From an uncultured Chlorobiaceae bacterium (GTDB lineage: Bacteria; Bacteroidota; Chlorobiia; Chlorobiales; Chlorobiaceae), in NCBI GenBank assembly GCA_903851385.1, contig CAINOC010000014.1, positions 62,001 through 126,000 on the forward strand: 64,000 nt of DNA. The letters are read 5' to 3'. The notes under the pieces were generated by a model. It worked only from the letters and a program-made list of their open reading frames with translations, was not told where the DNA came from and did not search any database. This document shows positions 56,921 through 64,000 of the stretch, in pieces (the first letter of the stretch is position 1; every line of letters starts with the position of its first letter). The position numbers and the translations under genes are program-made.

Positions 56921-59290
56921 GTGAAAATGAAAAAAGAGAATACAGGCGCACGAGGAAAAACTCATGACAGGGAGTCGCTGAAGAGAGAGTTAACCGGCAT
57001 TGTATTCATGCTGATTTCTTTTTTGCTGATCTGCTTTCTTTTGAGTTTTCATCCTGAAGATGATGCTGGTTTTGCGACCATTGCCTGGCGCGATATTTTC
57101 AGCAAGGCAGCCAGAGATGCTGCGGAAACCATTCATAATCCTTTCGGGCCTTTAGGAGTTAAGCTCTCCTCCTTCTTTATCCGTACCTACGGCTATCCTG
57201 TTATTTTTCCCTTAATAGCCATATTATTCTGGGGCTGGTCCCTTTTTCGGGCAAAAAGTCTTAAACCCGCTCTGCTGTTTTTTCTCTATTGCGTGACAAT
57301 TTCAGTCGTTCTTGCTTCTATGTTTGGCCTCACTTCGGCTCCATTCAGTGATATTATGGCCGGCTCGATCGGAAGAATGCTGGCCGAAAAACTGAAGGTT
57401 ATCGGAGAAGCCGGTGCATGGGTTTTGCTTATTGTCCTTGCTGTTGTCCTGACCATTTATATGGGACGGGGTCTTTTCCCTGATGTCCGGCAGGCATTGA
57501 TGGCTATGAATGAAATCGTCACAAAGCCGGTTTCTCTTTTGAAGGTATGGCTTGCGAAGAGAAGTAAAAAAAAAGATGAAAATCAGAAGCTGAAAGCGGA
57601 TAAAAAAAGCCTCTTTACGAAAGCTCATAAAGAGGTGAAGCAGGAAAAGACTTCAGAAGAATTTGGTAAACCGGTTTTTCCTGAACCCGATCCCATTGAT
57701 ATCGCCATATCAAAAAAGAGCTCCAGGATTCCTGGCGAGCCTGAAATGATCATTCAGGAAGCCGTTCACGAAATCGTGGCTGATCTTGACGAACGCAGTC
57801 TTAAAGTTCGTACCAAAGACCGCGAAGCATACCGCTTTCCCTCGATCGACCTTCTGGAAAAAGTACCTGATGATGATGGAGAGATCGATGAGCACCATCT
57901 CGCCGAAAGCAAACGCAAACTGCTTGAAAAACTCAAGATATTCGGCATTGATGTTGAGCGGATTGCAACCACTGTAGGTCCGAGAGTGACGTTGTTTGAA
58001 TTCGGGCTTGCACCTGATGTCAAGGTCAGCCGGGTCAAATCTCTCGAAAATGACCTTGCCATGGCGCTGTCGGCACGAGGAATCCGTATTATTGCTCCTA
58101 TTCCCGGCAAGAACGCTGTCGGTGTTGAAATCCCTAATGCAAAGCCGAAAACGGTATGGCTGCGTTCAGTCCTGCAGGTCGAAAAGTTCAAAAACAGCAC
58201 GATGACTCTGCCGATTGTTCTCGGTAAAACCATAGCGAACGAAGTCTATATTGCCGATTTGGCTGCCATGCCGCATCTCCTCATTGCTGGTGCTACAGGA
58301 GCCGGAAAGTCAGTCTGTATCAATGTTATTATATCCAGCCTGCTCTATGCCTGTGACCCTGATAAGGTGAAGTTTGTCATGATCGATCCTAAAAGGGTCG
58401 AACTCTTTCAGTACCAGCATCTTAAAAATCATTTTCTTGTGCGTTTTCCTGGTATTGATGAGCAGATTATAACTGATCCCCAGAAAGCAGTCTATGCGTT
58501 GAAGTGCGTGGTCAAAGAGATGGAGTTCCGTTATGAAACTCTTGAAAAAGCCGGTGTCCGCAATATCAAGGATCTCAACCTTCGTTTACCTGAAGAGGCC
58601 CTTCCTTATATAGTCGTCGTTATTGATGAACTTGCAGATCTCATGATTACCGCCAGAAGGGAAGTTGAAGAGCCTATTACCAGAATAGCCCAGCTTGCCA
58701 GAGCAGTCGGCATTCATCTGATTGTGGCCACGCAGCGTCCTTCGGTTAATGTCATCACAGGTATTATCAAGGCTAACTTTCCTGCACGAATTGCTTTCCA
58801 GGTGGCAAGCGGGGTGGATTCACGCACCATTCTTGACGGTTATGGAGCCGAACAACTGCTCGGCAGCGGCGATATGCTCTATCAGCCTTCCGATCAGCCG
58901 AAAGCCATGCGTATTCAGGGGCCTTATGTCTCTTCCGGTGAGGTTGAAGAGATTACCTCCTTTATCGGTTCACAGCAGGCACTGAAAACCATGTATGTGC
59001 TGCCGGTTCCTGATCAGAAAGGTAACGGGCTTCAGTCATCAGGAAGTCAGGACAACGATGACAGGGACGAAATGTTTAATGATGCCGCCCGGCTTGTTGT
59101 GCTCCATCAGCAGGCAAGTGTCTCCATGTTGCAAAGACGTTTGCGTCTGGGATTCAGTCGTGCAGGAAGGGTTATGGACCAGCTTGAATTCAACGGGATT
59201 GTCGGTGAGGCTGACGGGAGCAGACCAAGGGAAGTCCTCATACAAGATGAAGACTCCCTGGAGCTGTTATTGAATAACCTTGACGGATGA
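56921..59290 (+). CDS. ftsK: DNA translocase FtsK
   Basis: Membrane-anchored DNA pump that clears and segregates the chromosome terminus at division. 789 residues. Four predicted transmembrane helices lie in the first 190 residues, a charged linker follows, and the alpha/beta motor has Walker A GATGAGKS (457-464), Walker B IVVVIDELADLM and VATQRPSVNVITGIIKANFP. The C-terminal winged-helix gamma domain is present (ASVSMLQRRLRLGFSRAGRV). GTG 56921 is used as the start with AGGAG 11 bases before it; ATG 56927 is an alternative. It ends 5 bases from the convergent nfu. Confidence 0.95.
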   Translation: MKMKKENTGARGKTHDRESLKRELTGIVFMLISFLLICFLLSFHPEDDAGFATIAWRDIFSKAARDAAETIHNPFGPLGVKLSSFFIRTYGYPVIFPLIAILFWGWSLFRAKSLKPALLFFLYCVTISVVLASMFGLTSAPFSDIMAGSIGRMLAEKLKVIGEAGAWVLLIVLAVVLTIYMGRGLFPDVRQALMAMNEIVTKPVSLLKVWLAKRSKKKDENQKLKADKKSLFTKAHKEVKQEKTSEEFGKPVFPEPDPIDIAISKKSSRIPGEPEMIIQEAVHEIVADLDERSLKVRTKDREAYRFPSIDLLEKVPDDDGEIDEHHLAESKRKLLEKLKIFGIDVERIATTVGPRVTLFEFGLAPDVKVSRVKSLENDLAMALSARGIRIIAPIPGKNAVGVEIPNAKPKTVWLRSVLQVEKFKNSTMTLPIVLGKTIANEVYIADLAAMPHLLIAGATGAGKSVCINVIISSLLYACDPDKVKFVMIDPKRVELFQYQHLKNHFLVRFPGIDEQIITDPQKAVYALKCVVKEMEFRYETLEKAGVRNIKDLNLRLPEEALPYIVVVIDELADLMITARREVEEPITRIAQLARAVGIHLIVATQRPSVNVITGIIKANFPARIAFQVASGVDSRTILDGYGAEQLLGSGDMLYQPSDQPKAMRIQGPYVSSGEVEEITSFIGSQQALKTMYVLPVPDQKGNGLQSSGSQDNDDRDEMFNDAARLVVLHQQASVSMLQRRLRLGFSRAGRVMDQLEFNGIVGEADGSRPREVLIQDEDSLELLLNNLDG

Positions 59291-59295
59291 GTGGA

Positions 59296-59556
59296 TTAGA
59301 CCGACTCAACGCGTACAATTTCCGGATTTGCCTTTTTAATAGCCTGTTCTACTCCTGCACGCAGCGTAAGGGTGCTCATCGGGCATGACCCGCATGCACC
59401 AAGCAGCTTCACATCAACAACGAAATCCTTTGAAATCCCAACCAGTTGACAGTCTCCTCCGTCAACCTGAAGGTATGGTCGTACGGTTTCAAGTGCGGCA
59501 ATAACCCTGTCATAAATCGCGTCGCTCTTTGGCAGATAATCCTTACTGGTACTCAT
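59296..59556 (-). CDS. nfu: NifU C-terminal-like (Nfu) Fe-S scaffold protein
   Basis: 86 residues, essentially only the Nfu domain: RPYLQVDGGDCQLVGI and VKLLGACGSCPMSTLTL, whose CxxC binds a [4Fe-4S] cluster for transfer to target proteins. It is the last gene of the minus-strand der-mrp-nfu set. Together with Mrp it suggests a small Fe-S trafficking unit. Confidence 0.92.
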   Translation of the reverse strand: MSTSKDYLPKSDAIYDRVIAALETVRPYLQVDGGDCQLVGISKDFVVDVKLLGACGSCPMSTLTLRAGVEQAIKKANPEIVRVESV

Positions 59557-59649
59557 GGTATAATTGGTTTACAATGATTGAAAATGATGTTTGGTACACT
59601 GCTTGGAGACCTAATATTAAACCTCTCGCGCAAAAAAACAATATCAAAG

Positions 59650-60741
59650 TTATGATAGTTCCTCTACCGAAGCAGCATTTGTTATGGAAACCCTTCTGGC
59701 AATCTCCTTTGATGCCCGATCAATAGCTTGCGCTGGGGCAGAATCAGGATTTCCAAGCACATAAGGCGTTCCGTTATCGCCACCTTCCCTTACACCTCTG
59801 TCAATAGGGATTGCTCCCAGGAAGTCAAACCCATGGGTTTTGGCAAATATTTCTCCTCCATGGTGCCCGAAAATATAATCTTTTGTTCCATCCGGAAGTT
59901 CATAATAACTCATGTTTTCCACAAGCCCGAGGATCGGTACGTTTACCTTCCGGAACATGCTGACGGCTTTTGAAACATCCGCCAAGGCAACATCCTGTGG
60001 TGTTGTAACGATAACTGCACCGGTCAACGGAATAGTCTGGGCAATGGTGATCTGAATATCACCGGTACCCGGAGGAAAGTCGAAAATCAGGTAATCAAGT
60101 TCTTTCCACTCCACCTCAGTGATAAACTGCTTGATGGCTGTAGAAGCCATTGGGCCACGCCAGATAAGTGCGGTATCGGGTTCAACGAGAAATCCGATCG
60201 ACATAAGTTTTACGCCATACTTTTCAAGTGGAACAATATTTTTACCCGACATTTCCGGTTGTTTATTCTGCATGCCGAACATGGTTGGAATGCTAGGGCC
60301 GTAAAGGTCGGCATCAACCAGGCCGACTGTAGCGCCGGTTTTGGCAAGACTCACGGCGAGGTTAACCGCAAAAGTCGATTTACCGACTCCGCCTTTTCCT
60401 GATGCGACGGCAATAATATTTTTCACCTCTTTCAACGGACGCTCATGATTGCATTGATGGTGTCCGCATGATGAAGTTACTTTAGAAGTCATGGTAACCT
60501 CTATACCGGCAGCCTCAGGCACATCTCTTCTGATTGCGTCAATACAGGACTGTTTGATCTGCTCTTTCATCGGACATGCTGGAGTGGTAAGTACTACAGT
60601 AAACGATACATTATTGCCGCTGTCAATACCGATATCCTCAATCATGCAGAGAGTGACAAGATCTTTTTTCAGGTCAGGCTCCTGAACGGAGCTCAGCGCT
60701 TCGATGATGTGCGCTTCCGTTACTTTCGACATACGATTCAT
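59650..60741 (-). CDS. mrp: Mrp/NBP35-family ATPase
   Basis: An Fe-S cluster carrier ATPase of 363 residues. An N-terminal MIP18 domain (1-85; TTPACPMKEQI) precedes the P-loop GKGGVGKST (115-123) and the SIMIBI core (DADLYGPSIPTMFG, FPPGTGDIQ, TTPQDVALADV). The linker between them contains Cys92, His94, His95, Cys97 and His99. The CxxC pair that bridges a cluster in ApbC-type proteins is missing: its place reads ENMSYYELPDGTKDY. Cluster handling may therefore differ. It lies between nfu and der on the same strand. ATG 60741 or 60732 may be used. Confidence 0.92.
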   Translation of the reverse strand: MNRMSKVTEAHIIEALSSVQEPDLKKDLVTLCMIEDIGIDSGNNVSFTVVLTTPACPMKEQIKQSCIDAIRRDVPEAAGIEVTMTSKVTSSCGHHQCNHERPLKEVKNIIAVASGKGGVGKSTFAVNLAVSLAKTGATVGLVDADLYGPSIPTMFGMQNKQPEMSGKNIVPLEKYGVKLMSIGFLVEPDTALIWRGPMASTAIKQFITEVEWKELDYLIFDFPPGTGDIQITIAQTIPLTGAVIVTTPQDVALADVSKAVSMFRKVNVPILGLVENMSYYELPDGTKDYIFGHHGGEIFAKTHGFDFLGAIPIDRGVREGGDNGTPYVLGNPDSAPAQAIDRASKEIARRVSITNAASVEELS

Positions 60742-60792
60742 TTATTTTGATGTTGCTGAAAAAAAAAGACGGTTTTATTTCGATCTCAGGTT

Positions 60793-62106
60793 CTATTTCT
60801 GCATAAAACGCATAGAAATCGGGACTCCTTCCAGGCTGAAATGTTCACGCAGTTTATTTTCAAGAAACTTTCTGAAATTGTTCTGTACAAGCAGGGGGTC
60901 ATTACAGAAAAAAGCAAATACCGGCCAGGCCGCATTGATTTGTGTCATGTACTTGATTTTCAGCTCTTTACCTGTTTTTGTCGAGACATGCGTTTGTGAC
61001 AGTGCCTCCTCAAGGAATTTATTAAGAACGCTGGTGGCGATTTTGCGTGACCTGTTTTGGCTGATTTCTTTGGCGGTGTCAATTGCCCGGTAAAGATTTT
61101 TTTTGGTCAGTGCTGAAATAAAGAGAACCGGAACATAAGAGAGGTTGCCCATGTTCAGTCGCAGGTTTTCCTCATAAATCTTGCTTGTTTTAGAATCCTT
61201 TTCGATCAGATCCCATTTGTTTATGAGAAGAAGCGCTCCTTTTTTCCGCTCAACAGCCATATTGATAATTTTCATATCCTGTTTTTCAATGCCCGGTGCC
61301 GCATCAAGCATCACCAGTGCAACTTCACAACGCTCAATGGCTTTTTCAGTTCTCAGCGAACTGTAATACTCTATCCCGGCATCAATTTTTGTTCGTTTTC
61401 TCAATCCGGCTGTGTCAATCAAAACGAAATCCTGCTGCTTCCGTCCGAAGCGGCTGTCGATAGCGTCCCGTGTTGTACCAGGAATATTTGAAACAATCAG
61501 GCGGTTGGAACCGAGAAGGGCATTGACGAAACTCGATTTCCCGACATTTGGTCTTCCAACCACAGCAAGCTTGATTGCAGTGTCTTCTTCACCAGCACTT
61601 TTTTCCAGCGAAGGCAGTGCCTCAAGTATGTCATCCAGCATATCGGCAACACCGCTGCCGTCTTTTGCAGATATAAAGTAAGGCTTCGTGAACCCGGTAC
61701 TTATAAATGACTCGGCATCCAGGGTAAGCTGTGGGGTTTCAACCTTGTTGACCGCAAAAAAAAGCTGTTTGTGATTGAATGTCCGCTGCAGCAGCCTGGC
61801 AAGTTCAAGATCTTCATACGAAAGGCCTGCCCGTGCATCAGTCAGGAAAATGACAATATCTGCTTCACGGATAGCCATCATCGTCTGCTCAAGCATCGCA
61901 ACGCTGATAATGTCTGCATCGGCGTTGTAGCCTCCGGTATCCATCAGCAGGAACTCTTTGCCCTGCCACTCACCTTCCGAGATGTGCCGGTCTCGTGTTA
62001 CGCCGGGGGTGCTGTCGACTATGGCGCTTTTCTGGCGCAGGATTCTGTTAAACAAGGTTGACTTGCCGACGTTTGGGCGGCCAACCAGAGCAATTAAAGG
62101 CTTCAT
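60793..62106 (-). CDS. der: Ribosome biogenesis GTPase Der (EngA)
   Basis: Tandem GTPase needed for 50S assembly. 437 residues. The first GTPase has [13 protein letters not shown] and NKVE; the second has [13 protein letters not shown] and NKWD. A C-terminal KH-like domain follows ([21 protein letters not shown]). It is the first gene of the minus-strand der-mrp-nfu set, divergent from rplM with a 152-base gap holding both promoters. Confidence 0.96.
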   Translation of the reverse strand: MKPLIALVGRPNVGKSTLFNRILRQKSAIVDSTPGVTRDRHISEGEWQGKEFLLMDTGGYNADADIISVAMLEQTMMAIREADIVIFLTDARAGLSYEDLELARLLQRTFNHKQLFFAVNKVETPQLTLDAESFISTGFTKPYFISAKDGSGVADMLDDILEALPSLEKSAGEEDTAIKLAVVGRPNVGKSSFVNALLGSNRLIVSNIPGTTRDAIDSRFGRKQQDFVLIDTAGLRKRTKIDAGIEYYSSLRTEKAIERCEVALVMLDAAPGIEKQDMKIINMAVERKKGALLLINKWDLIEKDSKTSKIYEENLRLNMGNLSYVPVLFISALTKKNLYRAIDTAKEISQNRSRKIATSVLNKFLEEALSQTHVSTKTGKELKIKYMTQINAAWPVFAFFCNDPLLVQNNFRKFLENKLREHFSLEGVPISMRFMQK

Positions 62107-62258
62107 AAGAACAAATACAGTCTTGGTAATGAAAGTTGATCAGGACCCTCATGGAATTCCTGATTAGATATAAGGTATAATTTGTAGAATTAAGTGGAAT
62201 AATTTACATTGATGAACTTTATTTTTCGGAAAAGTCCAGTTAATCCTATAGTAACAGC

Positions 62259-62708
62259 ATGAGCAAGACGATAAGTTTCAAAACATATTCGGCAAAGCCA
62301 GCAGAAGTTGATCGCAAGTGGTATGTCATTGATGCCGATGGTCAGGTGTTGGGCAGAATGGCTTCAGAGATTGCCAAAGTCCTGAGAGGCAAGCACAAAC
62401 CACAGTTTACCCCGCATATTGATACCGGTGATTTTATTGTGGTAACCAACGCCGAAAAAGTCGCATTGACCGGCAAAAAAGAAGATCAGAAAAGCTATTT
62501 CTCTCACTCTCACTACCCTGGCGGCGTCAAGATTGATCATGTCAAGGACCTTCGGAAGAAAAGACCGGAACAGGTTATCGAAAGTGCTGTCTGGGGAATG
62601 TTGCCGCACAACAATCTCGGTCGTCAGCTTTTCAGAAAGCTCAAGGTATACGCAGGTGCAGAGCATCCTCATGCTTCGCAGTCTCCTGCTGAAATGAAAG
62701 TTAACTAA
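62259..62708 (+). CDS. rplM: 50S ribosomal protein L13
   Basis: 149 residues, normal length. Family segments include [52 protein letters not shown] and [24 protein letters not shown]. It is followed 17 bases later by rpsI, the usual L13-S9 pair. Confidence 0.97.
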   Translation: MSKTISFKTYSAKPAEVDRKWYVIDADGQVLGRMASEIAKVLRGKHKPQFTPHIDTGDFIVVTNAEKVALTGKKEDQKSYFSHSHYPGGVKIDHVKDLRKKRPEQVIESAVWGMLPHNNLGRQLFRKLKVYAGAEHPHASQSPAEMKVN

Positions 62709-62725
62709 ACAATAAAGAATTGGGA

Positions 62726-63115
62726 ATGAAAGAGGTAATCGATACAGTTGGTCGCCGTAAAACCTCGGTGGCTCGAGCTTTTTTGACTCCGGGAAAAGGC
62801 CGGATTATTGTCAACAAGCTGCCGGTTGAAGAGTACTTTAAGGATGAATTCAAGCGTCAGCAGGCTCTGAGGCCGCTCGTGCTTACTGAAAAAGCCGAAG
62901 AGTTTGATATCAAGGTCAATGTTCAGGGTGGCGGCGTCAGCGGTCAGTCAGGAGCAGTCAGTCTTGCAATTGCCCGTGCCCTTACTGAGTTTGACGAAGC
63001 GGCTCGTGCAATCCTGAAAACCGAGAAGCTTCTCACCAGAGATCCACGTATGGTTGAACGGAAAAAATTCGGTCGCAAAAAAGCCCGCAAACGTTTCCAG
63101 TTCTCAAAGCGTTAA
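62726..63115 (+). CDS. rpsI: 30S ribosomal protein S9
   Basis: 129 residues from ATG 62726 ([19 protein letters not shown]), preferred over the TTG two codons before. [19 protein letters not shown] and the basic C-terminal tail [16 protein letters not shown], which reaches the P-site tRNA, are intact. It is co-transcribed with rplM. Confidence 0.97.
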   Translation: MKEVIDTVGRRKTSVARAFLTPGKGRIIVNKLPVEEYFKDEFKRQQALRPLVLTEKAEEFDIKVNVQGGGVSGQSGAVSLAIARALTEFDEAARAILKTEKLLTRDPRMVERKKFGRKKARKRFQFSKR

Positions 63116-63205
63116 TCCCTTTTGTCTCGTTTTATTGTATTTCAGAACACTACTTCGCATACCATGTCATTCTGATCACTGTTCAGATGAAGCTTTCCGG
63201 AAGTG

Positions 63206-63224
63206 TCCGGCCTTTTAGGCCGGA
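63206..63224 (+). promoter_or_regulatory. Hairpin in the rpsB leader
   Basis: TCCGGCC (63206-63212) and GGCCGGA (63218-63224) pair perfectly around TTTTA in the 160-base gap before rpsB. There is no T tract, so it is not a typical terminator. S2 autoregulates its leader in some bacteria, so a control role is possible. Confidence 0.4.
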
Positions 63225-63275
63225 TACCGGGCAGTACATACATGGTAGAGGAATAACTAAACAAACAACACAGCA

Positions 63276-64000
63276 ATGTCAAATTTTCAGCTAGAAGAGC
63301 TGCTTCGCGCAGGAGTCCACTTCGGTCACCTTGCACGCCGCTGGTGCCCGAAAATGAAGCCGTACATTTTCATGGAAAAGAACGGTGTTCACATTATTGA
63401 TCTTCAGAAAACAGTAGTTCTTGCCGATGAGGCACTCAAGGCACTTGAGGCAATTGCCCAGACCGGCAGGGAAATCATGTTTGTCGGTACAAAAAAACAG
63501 GCGAAACACATTATTGCCGAAGAAGCCGAGCGCGCAGGCATGCCTTACGTTTGTGAACGCTGGCTTGGAGGTATGCTTACCAATTTCCAGACCATTCGCC
63601 AGAGCATCAGGCGCATGAACTCCATCGACAGAATGGCTACCGATGGTACGTTTGATATGATTACCAAAAAAGAGCGTCTCATGCTTGCCCGTGAAAAGGA
63701 AAAGCTCATGAGAATTCTCGGTGGTATTGCCACAATGACAAGACTTCCAGCCGCACTCTTTATTGTTGATATCAAAAAAGAGCACATCGCTATCGCGGAA
63801 GCCCGTTCACTTGGGATTCCAATTTTCGCAATGGTCGATACCAACTGCGATCCTGAGCTTGTTGATTATGTCATTCCTGCCAACGACGATGCTATCCGCT
63901 CAATCAAGCTTATGGTTACAGCCGTTGCAGATACCATCATCAATGCGCGTGCATTGAAGGTTGAACAGGAAGTGCTGGCCGAAATTGATGAAGCAGAAGA
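63276..64000 (+). CDS. rpsB: 30S ribosomal protein S2 (3' end outside window)
   Basis: The frame starts [32 protein letters not shown] and stays open to the window edge, 241 complete codons. [34 protein letters not shown] and [30 protein letters not shown] are S2 signatures. Only the variable C-terminal tail is missing. tsf (EF-Ts) usually follows rpsB and may lie just outside. Confidence 0.96.
   Translation, partial: MSNFQLEELLRAGVHFGHLARRWCPKMKPYIFMEKNGVHIIDLQKTVVLADEALKALEAIAQTGREIMFVGTKKQAKHIIAEEAERAGMPYVCERWLGGMLTNFQTIRQSIRRMNSIDRMATDGTFDMITKKERLMLAREKEKLMRILGGIATMTRLPAALFIVDIKKEHIAIAEARSLGIPIFAMVDTNCDPELVDYVIPANDDAIRSIKLMVTAVADTIINARALKVEQEVLAEIDEAE

Overview
The window is an almost continuous run of chromosomal housekeeping genes from a green sulfur bacterium (Chlorobiaceae, probably the Chlorobium/Pelodictyon group). 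The lineage call rests on bchY (chlorophyllide a reductase), bshC (bacillithiol synthesis), a short region-1.1-less primary sigma factor of Bacteroidetes/Chlorobi type, an HU-SPOR membrane protein and a GlmU-like protein of the Bacteroidetes/Chlorobi type. No species is claimed. There are no rRNA genes, transposases, integrases or CRISPR arrays; the only tRNA found is tRNA-Asp(GTC).

Layout. 0-5.3 kb: end of a NYN/OST-HTH protein, tRNA-Asp, citrate synthase, then the tight run gatC-DUF167-dtd-kdsB, convergent with xseA. 5.5-13.4 kb: HU-SPOR protein overlapping bchY, frr and rpmE on the minus strand, then recG-rsgA-aldehyde dehydrogenase. 13.4-20.6 kb, minus strand: a thioredoxin-fold DUF255 protein, a FIST sensor plus hybrid histidine kinase pair, and a LuxR-type regulator. 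20.9-25.0 kb, plus strand: low-molecular-weight phosphatase, lipid kinase, outer-membrane protein, GlmU-like protein, trpG/pabA. 25-31.3 kb: a haem-binding protein, a small HTH regulator, and a patatin/Omp85-surE-bshC minus-strand set. 31.4-44.9 kb: accD, thyX, clpP, valS, sigA, a SAM hydrolase-like gene, an LptF/G permease, an M16 protease, uvrB.

45-53.2 kb is the only clearly accessory region. It holds a RelE/HTH toxin-antitoxin pair, remnants of ORF6N and DUF1016 (YhcG) genes, a truncated ORF6N gene, and a Type I restriction operon made of hsdR, a fused hsdM-hsdS gene and a PD-(D/E)XK-like DUF6602 protein, followed by remnants of an AlbA/Schlafen-type gene. The most unusual signal is a set of near-perfect palindromes inside the ORF6N coding sequences. 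They lie in the same reading frame, and their arms differ between copies by paired, compensating changes.

53.3-64 kb returns to core genes: rsh (ppGpp synthetase/hydrolase), gcvT, ftsK, a minus-strand Fe-S/GTPase set (der-mrp-nfu), and the ribosomal protein genes rplM-rpsI and rpsB, the last cut by the window edge.

Several promoter or leader regions carry strong inverted repeats that may be regulatory (M16 protease, uvrB, rsh, clpP, rpsB). The patatin/Omp85 gene appears to start at a rare ATT codon, which restores its signal peptide. All functional calls come from reading motifs and gene order; no database search was run.
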